This document shows, in pieces, positions 10,580-21,700 of a stretch of DNA of 22,266 bases. Within the stretch, counting starts at the first letter, position 1, and every line of letters begins with the position of its first letter. Position numbers and translations under genes: made by a program. This DNA comes from Euprymna scolopes. Taxonomy: Eukaryota > Mollusca > Cephalopoda > Sepiida > Sepiolidae. The notes under the pieces are model-generated. The model was not told where the DNA came from, did no database searches, and worked only from the letters and a program-made list of their open reading frames with translations. The DNA lies in assembly GCA_024364805.1 (NCBI GenBank), contig CM044498.1, forward strand, positions 42,533,259-42,555,524. The letters run 5' to 3'.

Positions 10580-13500
10580 AAAGTTGAATTGTCAGACTTC
10601 AAACAACAATTGCACATATATAGGCTGGATATTTTTAGGGGCAACGAACTTTAAATCGACGATTTTCTTTAATTACAGATTTGACAACTATCAGTTATTT
10701 CGAGTTCAGCTTGGTTTGGCAATTCATGCAGTTTCAGCAGGACGGAATCACATGCCACACAATACATGATCAATTTACTGAAAAACATTTGATGAACGAA
10801 TATTTTTATAAAAATGGACCTGTCAACTGCAAATCCCGTTCATGCGATTTAACCCCCCCCCCCATCAAGTTTAGCTTCGCTTGAATTCTTTGGGAATATG
10901 TAAAGTCTCAGTCTAAAATGATAAACCAGACAATACATTAGTTGTAAGACAACATTCGACACTTTATTGCTGAAAGACTAATTTAATGCATAGAGTTGTG
11001 AAAATTAGGCGTCTAGATTATGTACAAGCCACGGGGGTGAAATGCTCAGAGTTTTATTTAAATTTCGAATGTCAAAATTTGTCTTTTGAATAAAGCAAAT
11101 ATTTGCATATTTTTTCAATTTTACTTAACCATTCTTGTTCTAAAACTGTTCAAAAATACGAAACTATTTAAGAAACGAAACAAGTTACAAAAATCTCATT
11201 TGTTTTTGTTATTTTCTACTAGCAGAAGGCGCCCAGCGCTGTTCAGTTGTAAAATACACTTAAATATTTTAATTCGTGCAGATTTCGTATTTATTATTAC
11301 AGAGCCAATTCTCTTAATATCATTTTGTACCTAATACAGAGTACTGATTTCAAGTTTAAAAAAATTACTTGGGTGCCATCAGCTAAAATTGAAATCAAAA
11401 TATTTAGCACTCCAGCCAGGTTCCCTACTGTTTAAGCTATCAACAGATAAGATTTAAAATGGAACCACTTCAAGCTGCGAATGAATTTGCGCATGCTTTA
11501 AAAGTAAAAATGTTGAAAAGAGTTGAAATGAACATTCTGCATTTCAACTTACCAACATATTTCTGTGTCACCCAAAGATTTTAATCGTTATAAACCATTC
11601 TTGGTTTATAAATACTATCATGTGACCAATAGAAGAGTTTATCGGTTTTTCAGACATCTTATTTTCTATAATTACAGCTGACAAGACTACATGGAGCTTC
11701 ATAAAATAATATGGTCTCAGTTTTAATAGATGACCAAGATTTTCGCCAGTGTCTTGCACTATTTAAATGACGTCATCCTTTTGTGCCCTCATTGACATAA
11801 CTGATCTGCTTTGTCAAGGGTGTGAATTCCATATAGAAACGCTGATTTAATTTAAATAAAATACACATCAAGTGCGCTTTAAAGCCAAATCACAACGAAC
11901 ATTAGAAAAATGAACAAATATTTTATTTGTTTGAAATTTATAACAAATATATATTTCAGAGCTTTACTCCATCTTCAGTAGGTTTTCCTTTTTTGTTCCA
12001 AACTGCCGAGATACAACGTGCGGCTATTTACAAACAGATTTTTCTCCAATTTTACAACATGAAAGAAGAAAAAGGAAAACATACTTAAGATGGAGCATAG
12101 CTCTGAAATATATTTATGGTGTAAACTTTAAACAAAATATTTGTTCATTTTTCTAATATTACATCGTGATTTGGCTTTCAAGTGCAATTGATGCGTATTT
12201 TATTTTATAGATCTGCCTTATGTTTATCAAATGTTTAGATAGATGACATCCCTTTTAGATGTTATCCAAACAAACAAGGTCCATAGTGTTTTATTATAAT
12301 ACGTTCTCCATTCCTGCATATAAAGAACAAATCGCCAGAGGTTTCATCGATCAGTACGATTGTCTACACGTACGAAGGCATTTCTAAAGTAATGCCTCCC
12401 ATTTTTGTTCCGAATGGATCAAAAAGATTGCAAATTACATTGCTATAACTAAACTTATGATTCATGACCTGAAAGTTTCATCTGTTGCAGATATTTACCG
12501 TGTAAGACTAAGAAAACAACCATTCATGGATGTGCGTCAGAAGCAGAGATGCATCATTGGATTTCTGGCAAAAGTGCATTGAGAATGGTGGTGATTGTAG
12601 AAAAATTCTAGCACACAAAAGGTCACTAATGTTAAATGGTACCACTCCGGTCTTCACAGCTCTTTAACCGAATTAATAGGAGGCTTACTTTTGGGAAAAT
12701 CCTAGTGGATATCCACGTGTAGGTAGCTGCTGGATGATAAGCATGACACTTCTTTGCATTAATGGACATAAAAAAAAAAAACAGAAGATGCATGGTATTG
12801 GACGTGCGATGTATTAGTAGATATTTACCTGAGCTGTGACCAGATCATAATAAGCTCCCTTTAAAGCCATCAACTCCTCGTGTGTACCTTTCTCTATGAT
12901 TGTACCATTTTTCACGACAACGATCATATTGGCCGATTTAATGGTGGACAGTCGGTGGGCAATCACAATGGTCGTACGTCCTTGGCTGGCCTGGAGGAAG
13001 AAATGTTCATAGAACCATTAATAGACGGCAAATCGAAATCACATATTGGATGTCCTGCTTGCACAAGAAAAGTTATTTTGAGAAAAGATTTCAATATGTA
13101 TTCCAAACTTTATTTTAATCTGATAAAAAAAACCTGGAGTAGGGAATGTATGCATACGAGAAATAAAGTCAACAGAAAAGTTTATATAATTTCAGGAGCG
13201 GATGCTCTCAGAGTTACAAAATAGCCATTGTCAAAAACCTAAACCATGCAAAACTTATCTCCTCCACTAAAACATTACTCTTTGAACAAGTCTTATCAAC
13301 GGATTCATTTGTTGATGAACAAAAAATATATTGCTTTAAATCTTTAAGTACAATATCACATCTCAAATTCTATGCAACCAACTTTTAAATGAGAAAAAAG
13401 ACCATAAAAATAGATATATGTCCTAATTGGCAATAACAAAATTAGATTATTTCTGATGAGAAATTTAAGACCTAAAACCTTATAGTAAAAAAAAAAACAA

Positions 13501-16500
13501 TGCCTCAACCCTAAAAACGTAAGCCAATATTAAGCTTTGGGAGTAACTCAATCTTAGAGCAAACAGTTACATAGGTTATACAACCATTACCCTATCCAGC
13601 CGCCTCACTATGCATACTATAAATTCTAGTGCTATTTAACTAGAAAACTATCCTGAGTCAAGACGAATCTTAAAGATACATGAAAAACATTTTTAAAATC
13701 TAAAAATACTCGAAACCTTATAAAGCTCAAAAGGCCTAGCCATTAGCCTATCAAATCCGTAACAAAATTTTAAAATGCTTGTCGGAATAAAACCTTTCTC
13801 ATGTGAAAAATTTTTACCCCAGAATCTGATTTGCTAATTGCCTCCAAAATACTGACACCCCACAGTTTGCAAATACTAACACTGACCACTAAACTCTTCA
13901 ATCCATTTTAGTCTAATCCATTTAATTGCTCAACATTCGAACATTATTCAACGTCGGATCAATAAATATTTGTGACACCTATTGTGTAAAATACATACAT
14001 CTTAAAAAATAAAATAAATGAATATAAATAAAGTATAATTAAACAAATGTTTTGTTACATTGGAGTTTGAGATGATTGATTCAAATTCTTTGGACTACCA
14101 TTCTCATCTTCACTATATTAACAGATTAGTCCGAAAAATGCAAATATGAAGCTGTTAGTTAATGCATTTAAACTTTAAATTAAAAAAAGAATACTAAATA
14201 CACACACACTTCAAAACCTCTGGCCTTGATGGAAGAGGAGACTAAAACTTGCTATGGTTTCAAATGATCTGAAATAACAGCAAGGGAAACTAGATTCCAA
14301 ATATTTATCATATGGTGTCTCCCCTCTTTTGGAATTAGAGTACGATTATGAATATTTCCAGTATCAAATAAACCTTATTCACTGTGAAATTTACTTCATG
14401 TATGAAAACCAAAGAAAAATATAACACGAGAAATATTTGGAATCAAGTCTCCCAATGCTGTTATTTCAGATCATTTGAAACCATAACATCAATTTTTAGC
14501 CCCCCCCCCCATCAAGGCCAGAGGTTTGGGTGAAATATCATATTTTGTGATTCACATGCAAAACAAGTGACCGAAACATTTTATGGCTTAAAAAAAGTAC
14601 CAAAAATAGGTTCTGGATAATCGATGATCCTCTAAGTTTGCGATCTTAAGGGAAAATGTTATAGTCCAGTACACAAGCCATTAGCTTTGCAAAGAGCCTT
14701 CATTTGTTAAATCTATCTAAAGCCAATTTTTTGCATCCATTTTTAGAACAGGTATATTTCAGATTTGTCGCTTGTACCATGGACAGACCCACGTGAATAC
14801 AACTGCTCCAACCAAAGCCAGGTGAATAGCACAAGAGAACGTTAACTATACCTTGTCCAATGCATCTTGAACAACAGCTTCACTCTCGGAATCCAACGCG
14901 GATGTGGCTTCGTCCAGCAACAGAAATTTCGGGTCTTTCACAAGTGCACGGGCGATGGCAATTCTTTGTTTCTGGCCACCACTCAGCTGTGCCCCTCTTT
15001 CGCCAACAAGAGTATCGTATTTCTTTAAGATAAATGCAAAAATTTGTTCATGTCAGAGAAAAGTTATTTTAGTGATTTTTTTCTCATCGATATAAGAGTT
15101 GTTTAAATATAAATTCCTAAATTTAGAGCTAGTACAACGTAGAATTATAAACATTTGTTTAAAATCAATTAAGTTTCGCCATTATAAAGCTATCATTAAA
15201 ATTAAATAAAAATTAAAATAAAAGGTATCATTAAAAGCAATCAAGTTTCGTCATTATAAAGCTATCATCAGGAATAGAATATTTAAAATTTATTCTATGT
15301 TTGATTTTGTTTCCACTCAAATATCCTATTTTGAACTCAATAAGTTTTCTGTATTTCGTTGAATTTAAAAAAGCGCTGATCATTTCGACTAGCAATTTAT
15401 CGATTCCGACGACAGCGAACATTTCGAAACTTATACACCTTAAATCTTCAGACCGTCATCTTAGTTTCCACGACTCTTCTTACCTTTGGAAGATTCATAA
15501 TGAAGTTATGGGCGTTAGCGCTTTTGGCTGCCCTCTGGATGTCCTCCATGGTGGCTTGTGCGGAACCATAACGAATGTTTTCTCCAATTGTGGTTGAAAA
15601 TAAAACCGGTTCTTGGCTGACAACGCCGAAGGATTTTCGCAGTAAGTGAACGTTAAAATCTCTGATGTTGTTACCATCGATGAAAATCTAAAAAAAAAAA
15701 AAAAAAAAAAATTAAAAAAAAAAAGTCTATCTATAAAAGCGAAATTGTGTACATTTCTCTACCAAACTACTCTTAATTTTCAGTCTATAGACTCGAGATT
15801 TGACATAAGAGGTATTTAGATTTGGGAAAATCTTTAATCCGTTTTCGGCCAGAAATTTGTCTGTTAAGAGATCAAGTTCAACGATTTGACTTGAAAACTA
15901 CCAAACTCCGCCAATTTCGAGTCTAAACACTTTAATTTTAGATGTAGGTTACTTGGACATGGATCAAATTTTTTTAATATATATATATATATGCGTGCAC
16001 ATATAGTTATGAACACTACATAGGGTCCAAACAAAGCCGGGCTGAACTGCTAGTGATAAATATTTAAAACATTTGTCAACTAAAGCAAAGAGCAGCTAAA
16101 TAACTTACCTGTCCGTCCGAAACATCATACATCCTTTGTAATAATTGTACTGTTGTACTCTTACCACAGCCACTTGAGCCAACCAAGGCCACTGTGGCAC
16201 CTTTCTTTATCGTCAGATTAAAATCGTTTAAAACCTGCAAGAAAGAAATGTTCAATTCGTAAGATCATTTATAAGGTTTTAATCGTCCAAAAAGCAGGAA
16301 TCGTGGGCAATATTGTATTAATTGTAATCACAATGAACTTTATATTTCAAATTGGATATAACTTTGATACCAACTGAAAAGAAAATTACATGACTTTCAT
16401 AACTTAAACGTTTAAAACCTCATTCTCTAGTAGAAAAATTGACACTTCGTGACTCACTGAAATTCAAAAAACATGTACTGGATGCTACCAATCTGTATTA

Positions 16501-18676
16501 TGTACATGCAAGTTCTGAAATTCTCTAAAAAATGGTATTGTCTTTGAAGAGAGATTCAGAGTAAACAATCTTGGCGTTGTGGAAACAATGTTTATAAATG
16601 GTTTGATATCAAAGTGAACTGAAAAGAAATTCTGAATATCACTTCTATTTTAATGCACGGTCAACCATAATGAAGAAATGTATGAAAATCTTTAACTCCC
16701 ACCACCACCACACATGAATTATGGGATGCATAACCACAGCTTTAGTCATTAGTTATTTTTGTAAAAAAAAAAAATAAAAAGTACTAACCTTCACATCAGG
16801 TCTTGAAGGATAATGGAAGTGAACATTTCGAAATTCAATTTGATTTCCTTTTACAGTTGGAATTCCTAATGTTGCAAAATTATCAATGACTGGTTTCTGA
16901 AGAAAATTTTAATTATGCATATTTATATTAGACACAGAATTTGTAGAAATTCAGTTAATTAAAAACAAGTTTTGAGTGATCATTTTAGTTTTTTTTTTTG
17001 CGCATTGCATTTTCACCCGAAACAAGGCACAGTGCCACTTTGATATAGGAATATACTATCGGGGACATAAGTTGCAGGAATACTATGTAGGAAGTTGAGC
17101 AGCAAGAGGTCTGTTCACATTACACGAACTTCTGCATGTCAGTACAGTATAGGAAGCAGGGACCAGAAGGACTTCCAGAGTCTAGCAATTCTGGGGGAAG
17201 AAACTAAGTTTCTTGTTTGTCGAGTTTGATAGGGGTATTTAAGTCGAGGGGGTACAAAGGCTTGAAGTTCGGAGCATTCACCATTAAAATACTTGTAAAA
17301 CAGGAATGCAACATTTCGGTAGGGTGGAGGTTGAAGCTTAGATGACAGTTCAGGACCTATCAGGTTGACGATTCTTTTGAACCCTGAGGGAAACTATTAG
17401 CAGATGCACCCGCCCAAATGTGACAATACTCCATACATGGGCAAAATGGTGACCTCATAGAGGCAGATACTTTCAGGTAAGTAACTTTCTAGCACGGTAG
17501 ACAGATCCCACCTTTCCAGCAGCCTTGGCAATGCTCTCGATATATCTGTTCCAACTCATGTTCCCTCTGAACGTTAAACCGAGGAGTTTGAAAGTAAATT
17601 CAAGCAATGTATCTTTAGCCATAGCTATGGTGGTTGAGAAGGTTTCTTGTAATTATTGAAGGAAACAAGCTTAGACTTGGCAGTATTTTGTCTTCATTCC
17701 ACTACATTCTTGAGTGAATTAAGAAAAGGTTTAATTTTTAAGTCAATTACACAATTCAAAATTTGAGGAAAACCTTATGTTTACATTCAGTAAAACACGC
17801 ACTGTTTTCATGGTCGCTTATAAAGAGATTCAAAAACCTATGCTCCTCACACAAAGGTCTATTCACTTTCTGGTCTTTTGCATTAAATCAATGCGATCAT
17901 CAGCTTTAAGAGTAGATTGTTGTACACCCGCACTTTCACCACTATAAAATATTTGCATTTTCTGACAACGTTCATCGCGCGCGCACACACACACACGTTA
18001 GTCAACATTTAAAAACCAGAAGATTTAATTTATTAAAAACAGTTAGAAAGTGTTTCTTGGAATGAAAAAGGATTTGGAAAGAAAAAGTTGATAAATGTAT
18101 GCGTAGGTTACAGGTATTCAAGAGTGATAACTAGGACTATAACAGCATATTCTTTTCCTTGTTTATCTCAGGTATATATCCATTGATATCTTATGTTTTT
18201 CGGTTGATTGTGTCGGATATATACTCGAGAGTCAAAACAATGAAAAGACTATGCTGTTGTCATAGCCCTAGTGAAAACTAATGACTAACGAGGTTATTAA
18301 GAGTGCTCAATAAGAAAGCAAGATATTTTTATTGATATAAAATTTACATGGTCGCGACACTGGATGTGCTAATGAATGGTTCATTTGAGGAATGGTTTCT
18401 ACTGTAGAAAGCAACCATTTATTAAGTCGCTTAACGTTAGCATGTTTCGTGTCGCGACAATGTAAATCTGTTTATATTAAAATATATACATCTTAATAGC
18501 CTACCCATATATATATATTCACATTTGCTCCGAGGCCCTACATAACTACCCAACTTCCGCTCCATTATCTAGCATGCTTTGAATCGATCTGTTATGCCCA
18601 CCATTTGAAAAGGGAATTTTTCCGATATTAATAATGGATATTGTCACATACATAAGACATTTTACCAATACAACTG

Positions 18677-18711
<35 letters not shown>

Positions 18712-21700
18712 GAGAGAGAGTAGTTGACAACAGGAAATACACCAACGTTAATCTTTCGCTTTCAGAAAATAAAATTCTGAAATTCTTCTAAGTATGTCAC
18801 ACAAAATAACGACATAGATAATTTAGAGATTACTCACGTCATCAAGAATATCAAAGACGACCTTCGCAGCTGCCCTGGCTTCACTGAGAGTCTGTATTCC
18901 TGGGGCGGCATTTCCTAACGAGAAAGCGCCAATGATAATGCTAAAGAACACCTGAAAAAGAAAAAGACCATTCCTTTATTTAGCATAAGTGAAAGGCAGA
19001 ACAAACTGTCGACCGTTTTGAGGCTGTCCATCGCGATAGTTTAAAGAATACGTCTGCTGTGCTGTATATAGAGAGGTGAGAGGCCTGGACGAACTCTATA
19101 GTATTTGGTTGCAAGAAAGATTTGTCTACAAATTCGACATTTTAATGGAGCAAAAAGAAAAATTTCATTTGCAAAAATAATGGTGTAATATGGCTGGTAT
19201 TTTGAAGGACCAATTATACCATAATTATCAATTATATTTTTAATATTTAAATGTAATGTTTGTTTAACAGTCTTTAACCCAATATTTCTCATATCAAAAT
19301 AGAAATATCCACTATTTAAAAAGCACTGTGATGTTGGAATTTAAAATTTCAGTTAAAAAGACCAGACAAATGCAGAATTTCTTATTAAAACTGGATTCTG
19401 ATTTTCGACCCTTAAAAGGGTCTTCATCAGCACGGTAGAAAAAAGTTTAGATTTTCCTGATGAAGGCTTTTATGTGTCGAAAGTTCGAATTTAATTTTAA
19501 TATATTTGTTAAAAGTATCCTGCATTTGTTTTTTTTTGAACAGTGAAATTTTTAATATCGGTATATCAAGAAGTTGAATTATATTAGTAAAAACATTTTA
19601 TTTATAATAGTATACTTAACCTGTCTTCATTAGTTGGATAAACGTGGTATTCAACCCTACGAGTTATTTTATTAACCTCTAAAACTACTGGTATAAATGG
19701 TGAATCAATATTTGATTAGCATTATAAAAAGTTAATTCAGTGCTCAATACCCAAGTAAAGATTAAGAGCTAGGCGATCCAAAGGCTCCATCTTTATTAGA
19801 GAGTTGTAGGGGTGAGGCCTACTCTTCTCAGGAAAAGTAGAACTTCTCCTTGAACCCCACCATACAGTGTTTAGTAAATAGGTATTAAGTATTATTGATA
19901 CAATCTCCAAAGATTGAACCGTTGTCTCTTAGTTCATTAGCAAACACAAATGGGCCATACTTTAGTAGTATGATTATATACTACTGACATGCGAGTTGCG
20001 CGTGTGCACTAGCACACACACTTCAGTTTTCTTCCAACACAAACAGTAAAATTTAATTAGATCAAATTACTCCCAGACAAAAATAAAACTATTCCTCAAA
20101 GTCACTTTCCATATTTGGAACAGAAATTTAAAAAAAACGGTGCAATTAAAAAACCGAGCAACGCTGAGTCGGAATGAAAGGAGTATGTTTTAGTAGCAAT
20201 ATAAATATATAAAACCCTTACCACAAGCATGGTGCCAACGTTATAACTGCCTTCTCCAATGAGTTTAGAACCGTACCAAAAGCCGAGTGCATAGCAACAG
20301 AACATTGCCAACCATATGAAACCAAGTGAAAGTCCGATGCTCATGCCTTTTTTGATTCCCGTCTTTTTAGCAACCAAAAGGTTTTTGCTGTACCTGAAAG
20401 ATTTTATTCAAATTAGTGCAGATGTGTATTCGGCTCACTTTAATAATAATCATGCATGAAGATTTAATTTTTTTTTTTTTTTTAAAGAGAAGCTTTATTT
20501 TAATAACTGATAATTTTTTTAAATTTCACTTTTAATAACACAAAATATTGCCTTAGCATTAATATTATAGTATTACTGAATTTTTAGCTTTCATCGAATT
20601 GTTTCGTTTTGTTGATTTTAAATAGTGAATAGGAATTAAATAGCGAATTTATAGAAAGCAAATGAACCAATTATTTTGTGAACATTCTATATTGTGACCG
20701 GATGCACGTGCGTGTAGTTGAAATGTGGCAAGGATTCTCATCGGCTACTCCCCTTTTCCAATTAAGACTTAGTCCTGTGTATTATGCCGTCAAAGTACAC
20801 CATCGTTTTAGATCCGAAGCCAGATCCAGAGTCCCTCCAGTATTTTTTCTGCTCAGTCAAATTGCGATTGTCTGCTTAAAGTTCCTTTTTGTCTTCCTTT
20901 TTCCATTAGAGCAAATGGTTGGCAATTCTCTTATGACATATTTGAACCAGCATAGATGCAGTCTGCAGAATATTGACGATACTATTTGTTGGTTAATGCG
21001 ATCAAACTTTTGGTTGGTAATTCAATTGCTCCATTTGACCACTAGACTCTAAGATACTTGAACTCAAACGCATCTAGTTTCTTCTGTTAATTGATTTAAG
21101 AGATGAAATACCCCTTCAAAAATTGCAGATTCTCAGATAAAACTCCTGCAAAATACTCCCTTGCATTGCTGGAGAAATGGAGCGAGAAGAATTTAGCATT
21201 TCAATTAATCTATCCATGCACTAGGGTTAGGATTTCTCTTCAAATTCCGATTCTTTTTTGTTATTTAATACCGAATCCGATCATTTTGACCAAATTTTAT
21301 GTTTCAACTATGTCTTCATATAAAGATTCATGGTGTTTGGTTCCGTTATTTTGTGGAGCAAACTTTTTTTTTTTAGAACATGACTGAGTTTTGCAAAGAG
21401 AAAAAAAACGATAAAACCGGTATATTTAGACGGCCTGATCTGGTCGCATCCGAGATCAGAGTTAAAATTAGAAGCAGGGAAACACCCAGAACGAGTTTTC
21501 TTCAGATTTCCAAAAGCTTGAGAAGTTAGTCTACCATACTTTAAGTCATTAGATATCTAAGGTCGGGTGTAGAGAGAAATCATTGACAAAAGCAAAAACA
21601 ATTATCAAGTGTACTAAAAAGGGCATTAAAATAAAAGTATGAACCCGAGACAGACACTGGTGTGAAGCAACAAACTTTATCGATTGTCAAAAAAATTTTA

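Larger units (their letters stand above)
9814..12828 (-). other. Intron between the end-of-NBD1 exon and the mini-exon
   Basis: 3,015 bp. It holds a G8 run (9926), a GC-richer repeat-like stretch (10020-10440), a long T-run (10541-10577), a C-run (10853-10863) and a foldback element (11853-12209). In 10640-11850 and 12210-12828 I see only AT-rich sequence. Confidence 0.85.
16897..18837 (-). other. Intron between the TM6 and A-loop exons
   Basis: 1,941 bp. It holds LINE fragment 3 (16990-17715), a CG/CA run (17976-17996), two foldback elements (18134-18270 and 18330-18480) and a TA microsatellite (18679-18709). In 17715-17975 nothing is recognisable. Confidence 0.85.

Noticed and set aside
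10435-10769. Poly-Lys and poly-Phe open frames
   Set aside because: They are produced by the T tract at 10541-10577.
12880-13224. 114-codon plus-strand frame
   Set aside because: Its first part is antisense to the H-loop exon of the transporter; the rest runs into intron.
15301-15677. 98-codon plus frame and 60-codon minus frame over the Q-loop exon
   Set aside because: One is antisense and the other is out of frame with the transporter reading that matches P-glycoprotein through both splice sites.
20678-21052. 124-codon open frame on the plus strand
   Set aside because: It has no recognisable domain, lies wholly in an intron on the opposite strand, and has mixed composition with no codon bias. 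Probably a chance frame.
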